Shown piece by piece: positions 13,101 through 28,100 of a stretch of DNA of 64,000 bases. The position numbers and the translations under genes are program-made. Position 1 is the stretch's first letter; the number at the start of each line of letters is the position of its first letter. The stretch covers positions 53,330,386-53,394,385 of the forward strand of contig OX359248.1 of NCBI GenBank assembly GCA_947179485.1, given 5' to 3'. The notes under the pieces were generated by a model. The model worked only from the letters and a program-made list of their open reading frames with translations, was not told the DNA's origin and did not search any database. This DNA is from Allacma fusca. Lineage: Eukaryota; Arthropoda; Collembola; Symphypleona; Sminthuridae.

Positions 13101-16100
13101 ATGGAGACAGTGCTCCTATGGAAGGGGTCTCCTGTAACTATGTATAGTATGTAGTGGAGCAGTGTAGTACACAATTATGTCTGTAATTTATATGAAGCTT
13201 TCCCCCCGGAAGTGAGTCGTGAAAGCATGAAGGGTATTATTGCACTGTATCGGCCCAAAAGGAAATTAAGGGTGTAAGGATAATCCAAGTAGTATTAAGG
13301 ACTTATGTATGTTAAGCATTATAAGTGACCTTGGTTTTTGACTTGATGGTGCCATTTGGAGCGTTGGGGGGATTACTTCCTTATATAAATGATTGCCTCA
13401 GGGAACCTTTGTAGCCTTCGGATTATGCCTAAGCCCTCCATGCAGTTTGACAAAGAGGTGTTGACTTTTCTGATTCCCATGATTTCCCTCCATCTGCCCA
13501 ATAAGTGTCGGGTATAAAATCTAACGCATCCCCTATATCGACAGTTGTGGATTTTCTATCCCCTCGTTACCGCTTCTACTGTCGGGGTTGCTCCGAATAA
13601 ATTTTAATGTGACTGTCATTTTGCTTAAAAATAAAAGAGCAAATGTTTTTTTTTCTCTCTGAATGGATCCTCCTGTTTTTTTGTTGTTGTTGTTTAGGGA
13701 ACGTTCCCACTAGGGATTACGCTTTCCAACGACGGGGCCACACTTAATCATTTGGTACTACAGTATTTGCATGAAAACTCCATTTGATACAGTTGGAAAT
13801 TTAGAGGGTAAGAATGGACCTTGCTCCATGGATTTGGGAAAATAAATCATATGTAAAGATATTCCTGTGTAGTATAATGCTAATGATGATCCTACTGGGA
13901 AGACTAGTCTTTCGTCAGGGATCAAAGTCCTCATTGAAGGTCTCTAAGATTTCACACCTCATTTTTCATCCGGGATGTTCCAACTCGGGTGCATTGTTTC
14001 CTTCATCCTCTTTTATCTTCTACATTTTTCTCCTCTGTCGTCAGTTTGCACAAGGGCTCTTTTCACAATCTATTACTTATCTTCCAGTGTCCGTTGTGGT
14101 TCTAGTGTTCAGGAAGGGAGAAAGGAGCTCAAGCAGAAATTTAATGCAATTTGGAAGAAATATGGTGTGAACTAGGGATGTAAAAGACCCCCGCTCACTA
14201 TACGCGTGGTTTTTACAGTGGTAATACTGTGATTGAGGAATTTTCCCCAATTTTTCAATGCAGTTGTATGAGTTACATTTCACTCCTTTTAAGGGTGTTC
14301 CTGTAAAGAGAGCGGACGTTATAGACTACAGCGGTTTTTCGCTCTGAGTCAACCATTAGTTGTTATTTGTTATATTCGGGGAGGAAGTACGTATGCACAT
14401 GCATGTACATAGGTCTATATATAATTATTACATTGTAGACAAACGCATGTGTCCAAGCTGGTTGAAAGATGAAAGCGTGATGGAAACCATAATAAAAGTC
14501 AGGGAAAGGATTCCCATTTGTTCTAGGGGCTTATACATTTAACTCCACTCCTACACCCGTGTAGAGTGGTGTTGATGCTCATGGATATGTTTGTTTACAT
14601 ATCTGGCCATAAACAATGTAATGTTCCGTATGAAATTGCATGTGCATTGCACTCACTCTCACTCATAGTTCAGTTGTTGGACCAAAGATTGTGACTTTGA
14701 TTTGTTTTGGTTTCTGGGGACTCACTACACACACACACACACACACTCCTACATGTTAACAATTATTTGTGGGAGCATTTATGTATAATGGTCTCATGCA
14801 TAAATGTAACTGCTCAACGGACTCTTCCTATAAGAGACCTAATGGTCGGAATAATTATGTTCTCTATAGGAAGACAACTAACTGTATTTGCTTACATTCC
14901 CCGTTTACCACGATGCTAATTTTTCTCCTCATAATAGTGAATACACATTTAAGAGTCAGATTTTGGTCTTTGTACGTTGGCTCTTATATAGAAGTAATTA
15001 TGTATATCTATGGAGAAAGTACTGTATGGATATTAGCAGGGTCCTTGAGGAGGTACTCGGATGAGAACGGTTCTTTGAACTTCTCCTCTACTAGAACTGC
15101 TTCTAGCACTCCTCAACTGAACTCAGGATCCTGGATTGGGTAGGGGGTAAACTACTGGACAACGTTCTGGGGATTACTGGATATGCACAGAGGGCTTGCT
15201 CTTTCCTATATGCCAGGGCTGTTGTAGAATATTCAAATTTTAATAAGGGAACTAACAATAAGTAAAGGGGAATAATACACTCTATGCGGAAATTTAATTG
15301 CTTGAGCGGAGTTCTACTTTTGGAAATTGCATCCTGCGAAATTACATATTGTATCAAGGGAAGGGACGAGAGGGGTACGGAGCATTTTCCAAATGAACTA
15401 CACATTCGCCTATGCTGAGTTATACTTATATTAGGTCAGATTGCAAAACTGGATAAAAAAAACCGAGGGTATGCGGCTTTGGGGTGGATCTCCTACTACT
15501 ACACGGAGTGTGTTCCTCTCTCTCTCTCTCTCTGTTTTGTAGTAGTAAGTATATTGTAAATGGGAATGAAAAGTGGGATGTGGATGTAAGGGCTGGATTC
15601 ATATATAAATATATTTATATGTGATACAAGATTAGATTTTAGTATATGGTGTGTGAGGTCTTTGCGCTGGGCTGCTCCGCTCAGTTCTCTTATCGATTAA
15701 GAGACCCAACGAGTGTGTCTGCTCTTCGTGACGTAACCCACACAACACTTGGTTTTCGTGGAGTACTCCACCCGTATTTTCTCCGGAGCTGCTCCTTCAT
15801 ATATATGTAGATACATATACGTAGATACACATATGTGTATAAGTACCATAAATTACGTGCATGTACAGATATATTGTGAGTAGATTTTTTTTCTAAGTAT
15901 TTATGAATATTCTGCAGTCTCGTTATACATGGGTCTCCTTATAGTAGTATTTACTCCAAAGTAGTAATGACGGTTTCATACAGTGACAGCCATTAAATGA
16001 CAATTTTAATGTTTCTCCCTATAAGAGGAACCCCCTTTTCTTGGAACCGGAGTTTGCTCCTTGTAGGGGTCCTCCTGTGTAAAGACAGTTCACTGTATGT

Positions 16101-19100
16101 CACTTTTGGCTTTCAAATATCTACTCCACGATCTGCGTGTGTGGACATACAATAAGCATAACAAGCCGTGTGGTAGTTTGTAGTACATCTGTGAGAATGT
16201 GCTGCTGCAGTGTAGCAAGAGGGAGAACTTGTGTGTTTATTAGACTCAGTCCGTATGCAAAATGTATTTGTTAAAAATGTACCTATTTCCTGTGTATATT
16301 GTGGGATATAGGGGAGGTTAGCTATGGGTGAAGGTACTTTGTATCAGTAGATACAGATAGATATGTGTGTGTGTGAGTATCGAGGGATGGCATGTATGCG
16401 CTTATATAGATAGTTATGATATATAAGGAAAGCATGTGGAGTAAAGGAAAGGAGGATGGGTTCCTTTCCCGGATTTTGAGTCTGTCGGGTTTCCATCTAG
16501 CTAGATTGGGGAAGACGGCTCGTTTTTAGTACAGTTGTACCGAGAGTTCCGAGAGGAAACTTTCGCCTTCGTCTCTCTCCCCTTCATCACGTGGTCATCG
16601 GAGAAATGCTAAACCAGTCCCGTTTAACTTCCTCCAGTGGAAGCTCTGTAGGAAATTCCCTCTCATAACTGAAATCATTCTTTCATTCAAAAACTAGGAG
16701 TCCTGTTCCTTCAGAAAATTCCCCATTATTTGTTTACATCCGGTCCCTACACAATTTTAAACCTCTTGTATTAAACATATAGATACATACATACATACAT
16801 ACATACACGTACTTCACTGAGTTCCCAGACTTTCGCCGCAGCTGGGAACTAGTAAATTCATATGTGACTTAATAAATGTGAAATTATTCAAAAAGTGTGT
16901 TCATCTCAACGAGAAACTGCAGGCTTGGAAGAACCATCCTTGTGTCGTGTTTTTTCTACAGTAATTCACTAGTCATACATAAATTGTATTACTTTCCGTG
17001 TTATGACATTCTGTGTTAGACTCAGTTAGAGGTTTCCTCTGTTGTCAACAATACCTTCGAGATCATGGGTGAAAATCTCATGGGAAATATTTATCGCCCT
17101 GTATTCCTACCAATGCTGGTCTTGAACAATGGATCCCTAAACAATGAGACTATATTGACGCGATATTAGCATTAAACTCAGCAAATGTGGATTGTATTCC
17201 GGTGTATCCTATCGAACGGAAATGCATTAGATGCGCATTTCTCTCTCAGTAATATTATTGTACTGTGTATTGAACAAACTTGAGAATTGTTATGAGAGCA
17301 CAAAGGGACAAATGTTTACAAAATATTGGTCATCGTGTGACATTGTGATCTTGGGAGGAATAATTCCGTGACAATAATAAAAACATTTGATTTACTCCTG
17401 TGGACATGAAACCGGATCAAAACAATGAGCTAATTTAATGCCTAATATCTTTAAAGGAAGCTTGTTATCCTGTGAAAGAACAACTTTCCCTTTGAATTGA
17501 TACCGGCTGATATTATTTGGACACTGTTGTTTCTGAACGCATTTGTAATCCTTTGTTAAGCATATGTATTCCCTGGAACGGTAATATTTAATTACTTACT
17601 ACAGACTTAAGTTGTTCCCATTGAAAATTACTGCTGAAGCCAAGGATGGTATCTACAAACTTCTGTTTTTTTGTGGAAGTGTTCCATTTGGAGACGTGAC
17701 TACTGTTGGAAAGGTCATCCACTGAGAAGTCACGTCTGGAAAGGGTGTTCTGATATGCTACCTGAGAAGTCCGTGAGTACTTGTAGATCACTGGACCAGC
17801 AGTCGTCTCCACTCAATTATTATTTCAACTCCTCAGTTGACACATATAATTATTATCCCTTTACAAAAACCCGCAACCACATCAGGATGATTTTGTATGA
17901 TTTCCGAAGAGCCTTTGTAAATGGTATTTGGAATGTATTGGTAGGGAGTCAGTGTGGGATTGGGAAACAGCTTGAGGAGTCTCCCACTATTTAGCATTTG
18001 TGTGTGTGCTTGTCTCCGTGTGGATGACACTTTATGGGGAAAGTAACAATAAAATAAATTGGATTTGAATCCAACACTTGCATCTGACATTACTCCAAGG
18101 GACATGATACTGTCTTTGTACATGAGAAATGAAATTATAAACTTGAAATAAATTGGGTGCCATGAGCAGTAGGAGTGGGAAAATAAATCTCATAGGATAT
18201 AGTTTTACGAGAAGAAAATACAATTATTGTGAAATTCCTTCAATCCTTGTGGATTGACTTCACACATCAAATTTCCTTCCTTTGATGTTCTATTTTCTGT
18301 GTTCTACTGTAGTGTGTGTGTGTGTGTTTATGAGGACGTGGGTTTCAAGTCAATTTTCTAGTCTTGAGGTGATAGATATACTCTACATACACGTGGACTT
18401 GTGTGTGTGTGTATGTGGATCTGTAGATATGTATGTCACAGTGTAGACTGCTCTGGTAATAACAATGTTGTATCTATTGGAAGCAAGACGAGCCTACACC
18501 TACACATATGTTTATTTGACACAATTGTGTGAAGTATAGCCAAGCCCAGACCCGTAGTTGTTGAGCAGTGCGGTGTGGTGATGGTAATTTGCTAGGGACA
18601 AAGAGATCAGACTGCGAATGAATTGTGGGACGTGATGTCTTCATCAGATGATGTGGTAGAAGTTTTTCAAATCAAATCAGCCAGTCGACGGAAATCATCC
18701 TCACATTTACTGACCTCCAAAGAGTCCGCCTCTGCCTCATCATCCGGAGTGAAAACTCGTTTGCTCATTCGGAAGGGCAAGAATAGTAATGGTGGTGGGG
18801 GAGGGAGGACGAAAAGTTTCCTTCAGTCACCTCGAAGTAGTCTCAAGAAGCGCAAGCCTAATTATTCCCCCCACCTCACTGATGATGATGAGGAGCTGGA
18901 TGATCAGGGAGTAGATAACGGAGCCATGAGACCCTCGTCTGCTGGAGTTCCTCCAATAACCACAAACTTGTTCAAGTCCAGGACAGATCTGTCCGAACAT
19001 CCCTCATCGACTTGGAGACAAGTTCCAAAAGTTTCTGTAACAACAACAAGTTGCACCAGTAGCAGCAGTGCGGATATCCTCAAAATCCGTGCAAAAGTAA

Positions 19101-22100
19101 CAACCCTGGAGGAGATCCTGAGGTCACAGTCCATGCCAATGCCGGAAATACAGAGGGGGAGCAAGGAGACACGGACTGAGAGAGGTGTTGATGGAACTCA
19201 TCCCATTACCATAACAACATCCCGAGCAGATGTTCCTGCTGGCGGTGTTGGAAGGAGTCGGAGTGCAACTGTCCTCACGTCATCCATAAATAAATCCCCG
19301 ATGAGTATGCAGATGATGGGCGGGGGTTCCAAGCCCAGGTCTTCCTCAGCTGTGCTGTCGTCTCTCAAGTACTCAAGTAATCTGCCGGATCCATATCCTT
19401 CCTCCTCCAAATCCTACCGACTTCACCATCCCCTCTCATTCAGCAATGATCCCTCATGTAGTGGGATGAGTAGTAGTGGGACGGGGAAATGGACTACCAA
19501 GTCCATGGGAAGGAATGAGCCCATAACGGAGGAGACTATGTCGGACACCGGGGATGGGAGCGGGAGTGAGCCTCCCACGAGTGGGGAGGGGAGGGAGGAG
19601 ACTTCAGGAGGTCACTGCTGTGACTTGACCTGCTGGTGCTGTGGCTGTCAGGGCTCCTCCAGCTGCTCCCGGAGGAGACCCCCTCCTCGCACATTTCGCT
19701 GGAGGGACTGCTGGGCCCGCTTTTTGAATAGAATGCCTTCCTGTGTCCATAGCATTCTGGGCTTTATTACTAAAATTTACTGGAGACTCGTTGATGGAGT
19801 CTTCGGCATCGAACCACCCTATAGGGATCACAATGGAGAAGGTAATATGGTAGAGACTAGATACCTGTCACATATGTTTAGCCCTAGCTATTATCCCTAT
19901 ATTTACAACATGTACAGAGCCTACACTGTTCCTTCTATAATAATTAAGTGTACGGTACATTTCAATGCTTGTAAATATCCAATTATGTGTATAAGCTCTC
20001 CATTCAAAAATATATTTATCTACAGTGTAGAAATAATTATTACATAAACAAGACCCATACTTTAAAGCTTCGGGGTGAAGACAGGACAGTCAATGCACTG
20101 TTAATGGTATGAAGGTCCGATTACATGCAGTTGTATTAATCACAATAAGCTAAAAGTCTCGGCATAGCATCTCATCCACGAGTTGCTATAGTGATGAATG
20201 GGGACGATAAATAAATGAAAGCCCAGACAAAGTCGCCATGACTACAAAAAGATACTCTGATTATATTTCGCATGAGTAGGCGTATTGTCATAATGAAATC
20301 CGGCACATGGCTTTTATTACCTCAGTGTCATATCTCCGATGCCTTTCGGCCAGTTATTTTCATCCAAGCAGATTCACTCAAGTATACATGGAAATTTCAA
20401 TCATAAATTTATTATCTCAATAATGCTTATAGTCTGGAAAAATATGAATACACTGGGTATATAATTACACAGTAAATACATACATAGTGCAGAGGATATT
20501 GTCTGTTATAATTAAATGTAGGTACTTATATGTACATACGTACCAAAAATATGTGTATGTAGGACCCACAAAATAATACATCGAAGGTTGTTCAGACTTG
20601 AGTCGGGTTCTTATCGTCTTGGGTAATACGATCACTGTTGCTTCTAATGTAATAAAACTACGGAAATAGTTGTATATTTTTGTCTGGATTTTGTTAACAT
20701 GTCTCTTTTTTCCTTCCCTGAAAATCTTCCAAGCCTTGGGCTCTTATTGGATTTTTTAAAGCTGTGGCGTCGTGTCAGTAAAGTTCTCCCCATCAGCCGT
20801 AAAAATACTTTGACTGGGTTCATTCGATTAGATTTTTGCAATATGAGTAGATACAGTAGATATATTTATATGTACTAAATATATGGGCTTCAAGGGTTCT
20901 TCCTACTCCGTCATGTACCCTAAATACCAGTCACCTTTCAACTCTAAATTGCTGGCATGCACTCCAGCACTCATCGGGCGGCATAGGGATTGGAATTACT
21001 GAGGCGAGAGAAATGTAAGCATTTGCATTATCCCCCAAATGCTTCTGCATAAGATACTTGTGTAGAAAACGATTTCAGTCAGTCTGGCTCCTATGTAGAT
21101 ACGTCTCACCATCCCTAGTTTTGACGGTGCTCTGAAAATGAGCATCACATTATAATGTTGGTGTGTGTGTGGGACAAGTGTTTCAAATGGAGAAAGTTTT
21201 CCAAAGATGTTCTCATCTAGGTTCATCCCAGTACTGTAGAAAAGTTTGACATATCTGTCAAGTCTAGCGGATGAATTATTTCAAAACATTTCCAGACGCC
21301 CCATTATTAAAGATAAACCATCCGTACATTACAGCGGAGTCGGATGGGGGGACAATTTCCTCCGAATTCCTACGTATTGTCAATCTACCCAACAGAAAGC
21401 TTATTATTCTTTTGTGGATGGACGAGAACCTAAAGAGACTTTGGCAATTTAAAAAATTCATACCCTGGTCACGTTTGAAGTCATAAATAGAGGGAACTTT
21501 GACACACTTTCTTGTTTACTGTTGTATATTTGAGGTAATTACCTTTCATAAAAAGACGGTTCCCTCTGTATGATTGCATAAACTTCATTAGCAAAATTAT
21601 TTCAAATGTTTATTTTAGTCGTATGGACTGTAGTCGTAATTTATGTCTGCATGTATACATACATACGTACATATGCATGTGCATGCCCTGTCGTGCTGTA
21701 TTGCCTTACTAGGAGAGACACCCTGATAATAGGACTTTCTCTATAGAGGAGCAACAATATTTGGACGCTTTTACTGTATACCTTTTCCTCCATGTTATTT
21801 TTCCTCATTTGAAAAGCCTACCATTCCAAGAGTAAATTTGTGCTGCTTTTAAGGGTGCCCTTATAGACAGAGTGCTTTGTAGGGCTTCCGACTCTACCGA
21901 ACATTCCTTAATTTAATATCTCAAGCGAGAAAGCATACGTAGATACACATGTAGATATGTATGTATGTGTAATGTGTACTAATGATTTTAGACTTGTAGA
22001 GGGTCCGGAACTTGGTGCTAAAAACTGTTATGTCATCATAAAATAAACTTGTCTTCTGACATAATTAACTAACAAGCTCCATTTTAGGGATGTAATTTTC

Positions 22101-25100
22101 TAAAATGACACATTTAAGAGTATTTTACTGACTAAGCCCTTATTCACATGGAAATGCTTCGTAGATATAGTATGACTTACCATAAAAAAATCTGCTTCCG
22201 CCAGAAAGTTTCCCGAACAAATCTGTGTTTGATGTGTGTCAGAAAAGTAGGTCATATTAACCCATGCATGTCTGTATGGCCCTGTGAATTGTCACCGTAC
22301 ATTGTGGGCTGGAGATTATTTGACAGCGGGAATGTGTAACGTTTCCCAATAATATGTAAATTCCCAAAGACGACTAAACTTATGTGAGTGGTTCCGAGGA
22401 GGAAGGGATTCAAGCAGGAAAGATATAGACGTGTGTCCATACGGTATTTTTGGGAGCAGTACTCACTTCTCACCTTTTGTCACTTCGTCAGTGTCTGTAA
22501 TTGCGTACGGGACGGGGTCATGAAATATGTATAATTACTTTGTCTGCACTTGTACGTATGTACATGTTAATTATAAGGCATCACGCTGTACCTCTGACAC
22601 TAATTTGTATTTATTTTATTGTATTTTTACAGAGACGGAGCGTCGGATACGACCCAATGATCCTGCATTTAATTCCAAATTCGCCTATGCGGTAAGTTCT
22701 GAGTTTACTTAAATCTCTATGAAAGAGGAAAAAAATCTGAAAAAAGTTTTGATGCTCCCCTTTTTATGCATTCAGACAGCATTTCGTGTATAACACAAAG
22801 GAGAAATTTTGTATGATTAAGTTTGGTCGACGGGCTTTGCTATTCTGATCAAAGTTAATGGCTTAAAGTGCGTTCGTTGAGTCGGTAAATTAAAAATCTA
22901 TTTTCCAATAACTGTTTCCCGCTCTTACAATTCTATAACCCCACAGACCCATTGACCTGGATAGGAAAATCACACGAGAAATGTAAATTAGTCTAAAATC
23001 TGGGAGCTCTTATACAGATATGTAGCTACCTATAGAAGATTTACGTTCTATCCTCCGTGAAGAGGCAAAATAGAATAGATGCACAGCCCTAAGATTACTT
23101 TGCTTGTAGTGAAAGCCGGTTAGAACTCATTTTGCTTTTACAAAGGCGTGCATCTAGATCACTTGGCCTCTACACTGATGATATAATACAAGAGTAAAAT
23201 CTCATAGGAAGGGGTTCGTCCGGGTTGGAAAATTTTTGTCCTTGTATAAACAGTACCTTAAAAACCGGTTTTTAGCATTTAGGAATATAATTTAATAAAT
23301 GGACGGCGGGACTGAATAAATGTGTGTTTTGTAACGAGAAATCCATTAGTCCGTCCGTTATAATAACAGGGTTTGACTCTATCTCATCTCCTCTGTCTTT
23401 TTGACGCTGAGACTTACAGTCGTGGATAGTTTTGAAGGTTATGAGCATTCGCTACCTGGATGATTGTACGGAGTATGCACAGTACTACATATATTGAGGG
23501 TGTGAGGAGGAAGAATCGATAAACTCTTGAGTCCATTAAGGATGAGCATGGGATGTTCTATACATAAGTATTCGTGATATGAGAGGGAAGGGATACATAT
23601 ACATAAGTATTCGTGATATGAGAGGGAAGGGATACATATACATAGATCGGGTGCTTAATTGATAATACTATTACCTAGAATTTAAGACATTTGCCGATAT
23701 TCCCTGGCACATGGGCAAGAAGTTCCTTGCTGTTGAAGATAGAACGTCCCATGGGAGGATAAATATATTTTGCTCACTGTATGTATCTGTGTATATATCT
23801 ATACAAGTATAATCTATAGATATATTCACAGGGAGAGGGAAAACTTCTAGAGATATCTATTTTGTGGTAGTTGCTGGGAAAAGTCAAATTTAATGTTGAA
23901 TTTAATGTAACTGACAATGAGTTGAACGTATGAGGATCATTCTGGAGCTTCCATTTAGAAACACTCTAAAAGAAATAGCATTTGGATCTGGTTTCCATTC
24001 CTACATTTTGTCACATAGTGTCATTGTACAGAACACTAACACTATGGGGCATCTGTGCTTAAGAGCATTCCTTCTATAGACAAAAATATATTTCTACACA
24101 TTCCACCATTTGACCACATCCTGAATTTGTCATCTTGTGGAGGAGCAAACTAAAAGGGCCTTTTGCTCGTTTGTGAGGCTGCTCTTATAGGGAGAATGTC
24201 CTTTACACTACGCAGTACGTATTTAGTGTGTGCCTGTGTTGTGAAGGGAAATACACTCTATGGATTAACTTGTTACCTTTTCTTGTGCAACCTGAGAAAT
24301 AGACTTGCTTCTATTTTGTGGATGAGGAAAAAGTTTCTCGTACGAGAGAGCACTTTGTAAGAGAGTGAAGGAGTGACTTGTGTAGGGAAGTTCTGTCTCC
24401 TCTTTTATAGTCTCACATATGTCTTTCCTCAAGGAAGCTACATATATGTATGTATAGTATCAGTAAATGTGGATCTTGATATTTAACTAGTGAAAGGATT
24501 CTTCTTATTGTACACAATTCTGCTGATTTTCCCGTGGAGTGTTGCCAAATGTGGAGGAGATAGAATTATTCTAGGAAAAATTATCCCCGTGACTGTATTT
24601 ACAGGATGACACTCAACTTTTCCCCGTCGTCTCCTCTTCCTCCTCCAGCTTGATAATTAGATCTGCATGAATGGAACAGGATCATTTCCTCTGTTTCATA
24701 GCTTTTCCCAGATTGTGTAAAAACGTACTTGATTTTTTTCACATGTACATTTACTCAAGTCTACTAGGTTTGCGGTCAGGTACATTTCTACTGGTCAGAA
24801 TTCAAAGAGAAAGTCTGCACGTTTTTTCAGTAAAAGGACTATTCCATCTCCTCAAAGAATATTCTAACCTTTTCTCATACTCTTTATTGTAGTTACAAGT
24901 GGTGACCTATACGTGACAATTAAAGGTCAGGAAATTATAAAGAAACTTTTATATAGGGGCAGACAATATTTTAATGCTACCATGTCTTTTCCTAGTAAAC
25001 TAAGAACTTTCACTTTTCCAGCTTCTCGCCAACTTTCACTAACCCGTATGTACATATGTCATAATCTTCCCAGGAACTTTACTCCACATTTTTGACTCTC

Positions 25101-28100
25101 TCTTTGATATTTATTACCTCCAGGGCTTCACATGACATCAATGACACAATGGAGCTGGGCTTATTTGAAAAGTCATAATATTTGGTAGAAATTAGCGTCA
25201 AAATATATTAAATAGGGAATTGAGCTTGGAATTTGAAAGTACGAGTTTAAATAATTATCTGAAAAATATCCGGACTTAACCTAACAAGATCAAACACTTT
25301 TGACCTCAACTTGACTTTTGCTCAATGAACTTAGGTTTAGAAAATTTAAGAACATAATGTGTAAATTAAGACCGGAGCTGAAAACTTTATAACCTACTTT
25401 TGCTTCCATGAGTGGGACGATATAAGGAGAACAGTGTTATTTAGCTCCCTGTATGTATGGATATATCTGTAGGTATAGATACTTTCTGTATCTATGTAGC
25501 CGTTACTCTGGAGGAGCATCTTCTAAATATGAGACTCCAAGTGTTAATAATTGATGGCAGGAGAGAGTAGCCCGTCGTAATCATGATAAAACAGCTTTTT
25601 GTCTATCTCTTATACTTGCTCTCTCTCTATCCCTATCTCTGTCTGTTACTTTGTGTTCTCTTTCTCCCTCACAACTCCGTCCAGTGAGCCGTGTCTGAGT
25701 TAAGGTTTAAATGACAGGAGGACTGAATCCATTCGTGTACCTACTACTATACTCAAATAAATGTATACCACAAGAGCATTTGTCTTCCCAGACCTATAAA
25801 TTTATGTTACTTACATATACCCATGCTTACATGTTCAGAGGAATACAAACAGGATCGAGGGTGCCTATATAGTCTCAGTTTCACCAGTTTAAGACAAGCC
25901 TGCTGTACTCGTTGGGTTATAATTACTAATGCAGTAGCATGTTGAACTTAAGGGCCTCTTATGCTAATTGTGAGTGAAGGCGGGGGATCTTTGAGACAAC
26001 TGTTTAATTTCCGGTGTTTGTTTTCTATTACAGAACAATTTAATCAAGACGTCCAAATACACAGTGTTGACCTTTTTGCCATTAAATCTTTTTGAACAAT
26101 TTCAACGTCTAGCTAACTTCTATTTTCTGTGCCTGCTGGTACTCCAGGTAAGTCTTTCGTCCCATTTTTTATCTCTTCATATATAATTATATATATGCAT
26201 ATATTTATATATAATTACATATATCATGCCTCTGGTTTCCTCCCATTTAGGAAATGAAGGAAGGATTTAAGTTAAAGGGGTTCCAAACCCTGTTTTTTAA
26301 GAATCTTAGCCAATTACTATGGACATTGGTTCTGAATTCAAATAGGCATTGTATAGTTATGTCCGTACGTTTGTACAATCGATTTTGGAGTCAAGGACTG
26401 ACTGTATGAAGACACTGTCCATATAACCAAGGGCTGAAAAACTCACGGGATTTGACTGTAATACATAATTGATTCCTGTCTCGAATATAAAGTTCCATTG
26501 CGAGCATTGACAATGTCTCTTAAAGTTTCTCTTCCAGTATCCAGTAAATTTGGAGTCTCCTGTACTGAGAGTGCGCTATATAATAACGAGGGTCGAGCGC
26601 CCTTTATAGCATCAAAGCCTTTAGTGTAAAACTGGTATCTGTGGTTATATGGATGGTGAGAGGTACATACAAGTATCTATGTGCATTCATTTGTATGGAT
26701 GTAATTACCATTTTTATAGAGATGGTGTTTTCTGACCTGGGAAATCGGGTCATATACATACATATATAGCTACTCTTGGGTGTACTAATTATACGGGCCA
26801 TGCATTGTAATGTCTAATAATGGTATGTGAACTGTTGCAGGTGATTCCTGTGATTTCTTCGCTAACCCCGCTAACAACTGCTGTGCCTTTGTTCCTAGTG
26901 TTAGCATTGACAGCGATTAAGGATGCCTATGATGATTTTGTGAGTGCGGTTGAAGTTGACTTCATTTCCGTTTTTATTATTATTACTTTATTACTACTTC
27001 AATATCACAAATCCAAGCTGGGATAAATGTCATTGATGTACATATGTAATAATTACTATAGATAGACTAAATTCCCCCGAACCCTATACCTGTCCTATTC
27101 TATAACGTCAGTTAAGAGGCAAAATGGATTAGATGATTTTTTTTCTGCTTTTATTGGGATCAAAATGATCTACAGGCAGGGTCACTCAATCTGAGATGGC
27201 TCAAGAGCATTCATTATTAAAAGCAAAATAGACTGAGAGCGTTAAATATTAAAAACAACTCATAAGTATACATAAGTAATTACTAAAGTTTTATTAAAAA
27301 TAAAATCAAAATTCAAAAAATGTATGAAATAGTAGTAATAATTATTGTAGGGAAGTGAAATTATAAAAGATGTATTAAATATTAAAATCAAAATCCATCA
27401 CTTGCAATTTACCCTAAAATTTAGAATGAACCTCTGGCACAAGGACTTTTAGGATCTTACATCATTTCCATACATAGTTGTTTCTCCTTCCGAGTAATAT
27501 CTCCCTACTTGAAATCCTTTTTTGAATGTAGGGATACTTTCGTTTGGTTCCTTTTGACTTTAAGCGAAAAAGCATGGAGATCATTTTACTCCCAGTTGAA
27601 AGTGTACCTTAGCTCTATTTTGCCTCAGGACCGACAATGCGTCAGAGTATATTTGCTCCTATGTACGACGAAAATAGATGATAAATATAAAATAATAGTA
27701 ATATAACAAACAAGTAATGTCCGTACAATGACCGGCTTTCTTTGAATTGTTTCAGCAACGCCATCGAAGTGATTCTCAAGTGAACAATAGGAAATCATTA
27801 GTACTTAGAAATGGACTTTTGCAGGAAGAGCGTTGGTTTAAGGTACGTTCCCATTGTTTCCTTACCCTATACACAAGTACTATTTTCCTCGAAACGGAGC
27901 TTTTTACATTGTCTTTAGATTGAAGTGTTGTTGTTTCTACTCCATTATATAGCTCAAGTTGCTAATGAGTTGTGCATTAGTTTTACAAACTTATACATAC
28001 ATACATACAATTGAGTTTGCCCCTGTTATTAGATACAGTATACTCCGATAAGAGCACCCCTTTAAGAGCCAACAACTTGACTCTTATAAAGGGACGTTCT

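Larger units (their letters stand above)
4108..18634 (+). other. Long 5' intron of the flippase short form
   Basis: About 14.5 kb between the two alternative start exons. It holds no gene I can support. It contains diverged dispersed repeats (two similar copies near 9.44-9.80 and 10.38-10.72 kb), small TA-flanked inverted-repeat elements (e.g. 12028-12207, 15981-16095), and AC, CT and ATAC microsatellites. The promoter of the long form should lie in its last part, but I could not place it. A possible untranslated exon is listed at 17605-17772. Confidence 0.6.
19842..26033 (+). other. Flippase introns around exon 2, repeat content
   Basis: Two introns (19842-22632 and 22692-26033) flank the 59-base exon 2. 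They hold AT-rich sequence, fragments of the TA-flanked family (about 21715-21880 and 24050-24220), one GTCGGTGAAGAGG-family element (23052-23179) and a 39-bp tandem duplication (23561-23644). No further coding exon seen. Confidence 0.6.

Noticed and set aside
13814-15143. Open frames of 118 and 124 codons (13814-14170 and 14769-15143) as a nested gene
   Set aside because: Residue composition follows local AT-rich bias and repeat words, there are no family motifs, and I found no donor/acceptor pair giving a continued frame.
18623-18634. Upstream in-frame TTG as start of the long flippase form
   Set aside because: Animal initiation at TTG is not expected. ATG at 18635 follows four codons later.
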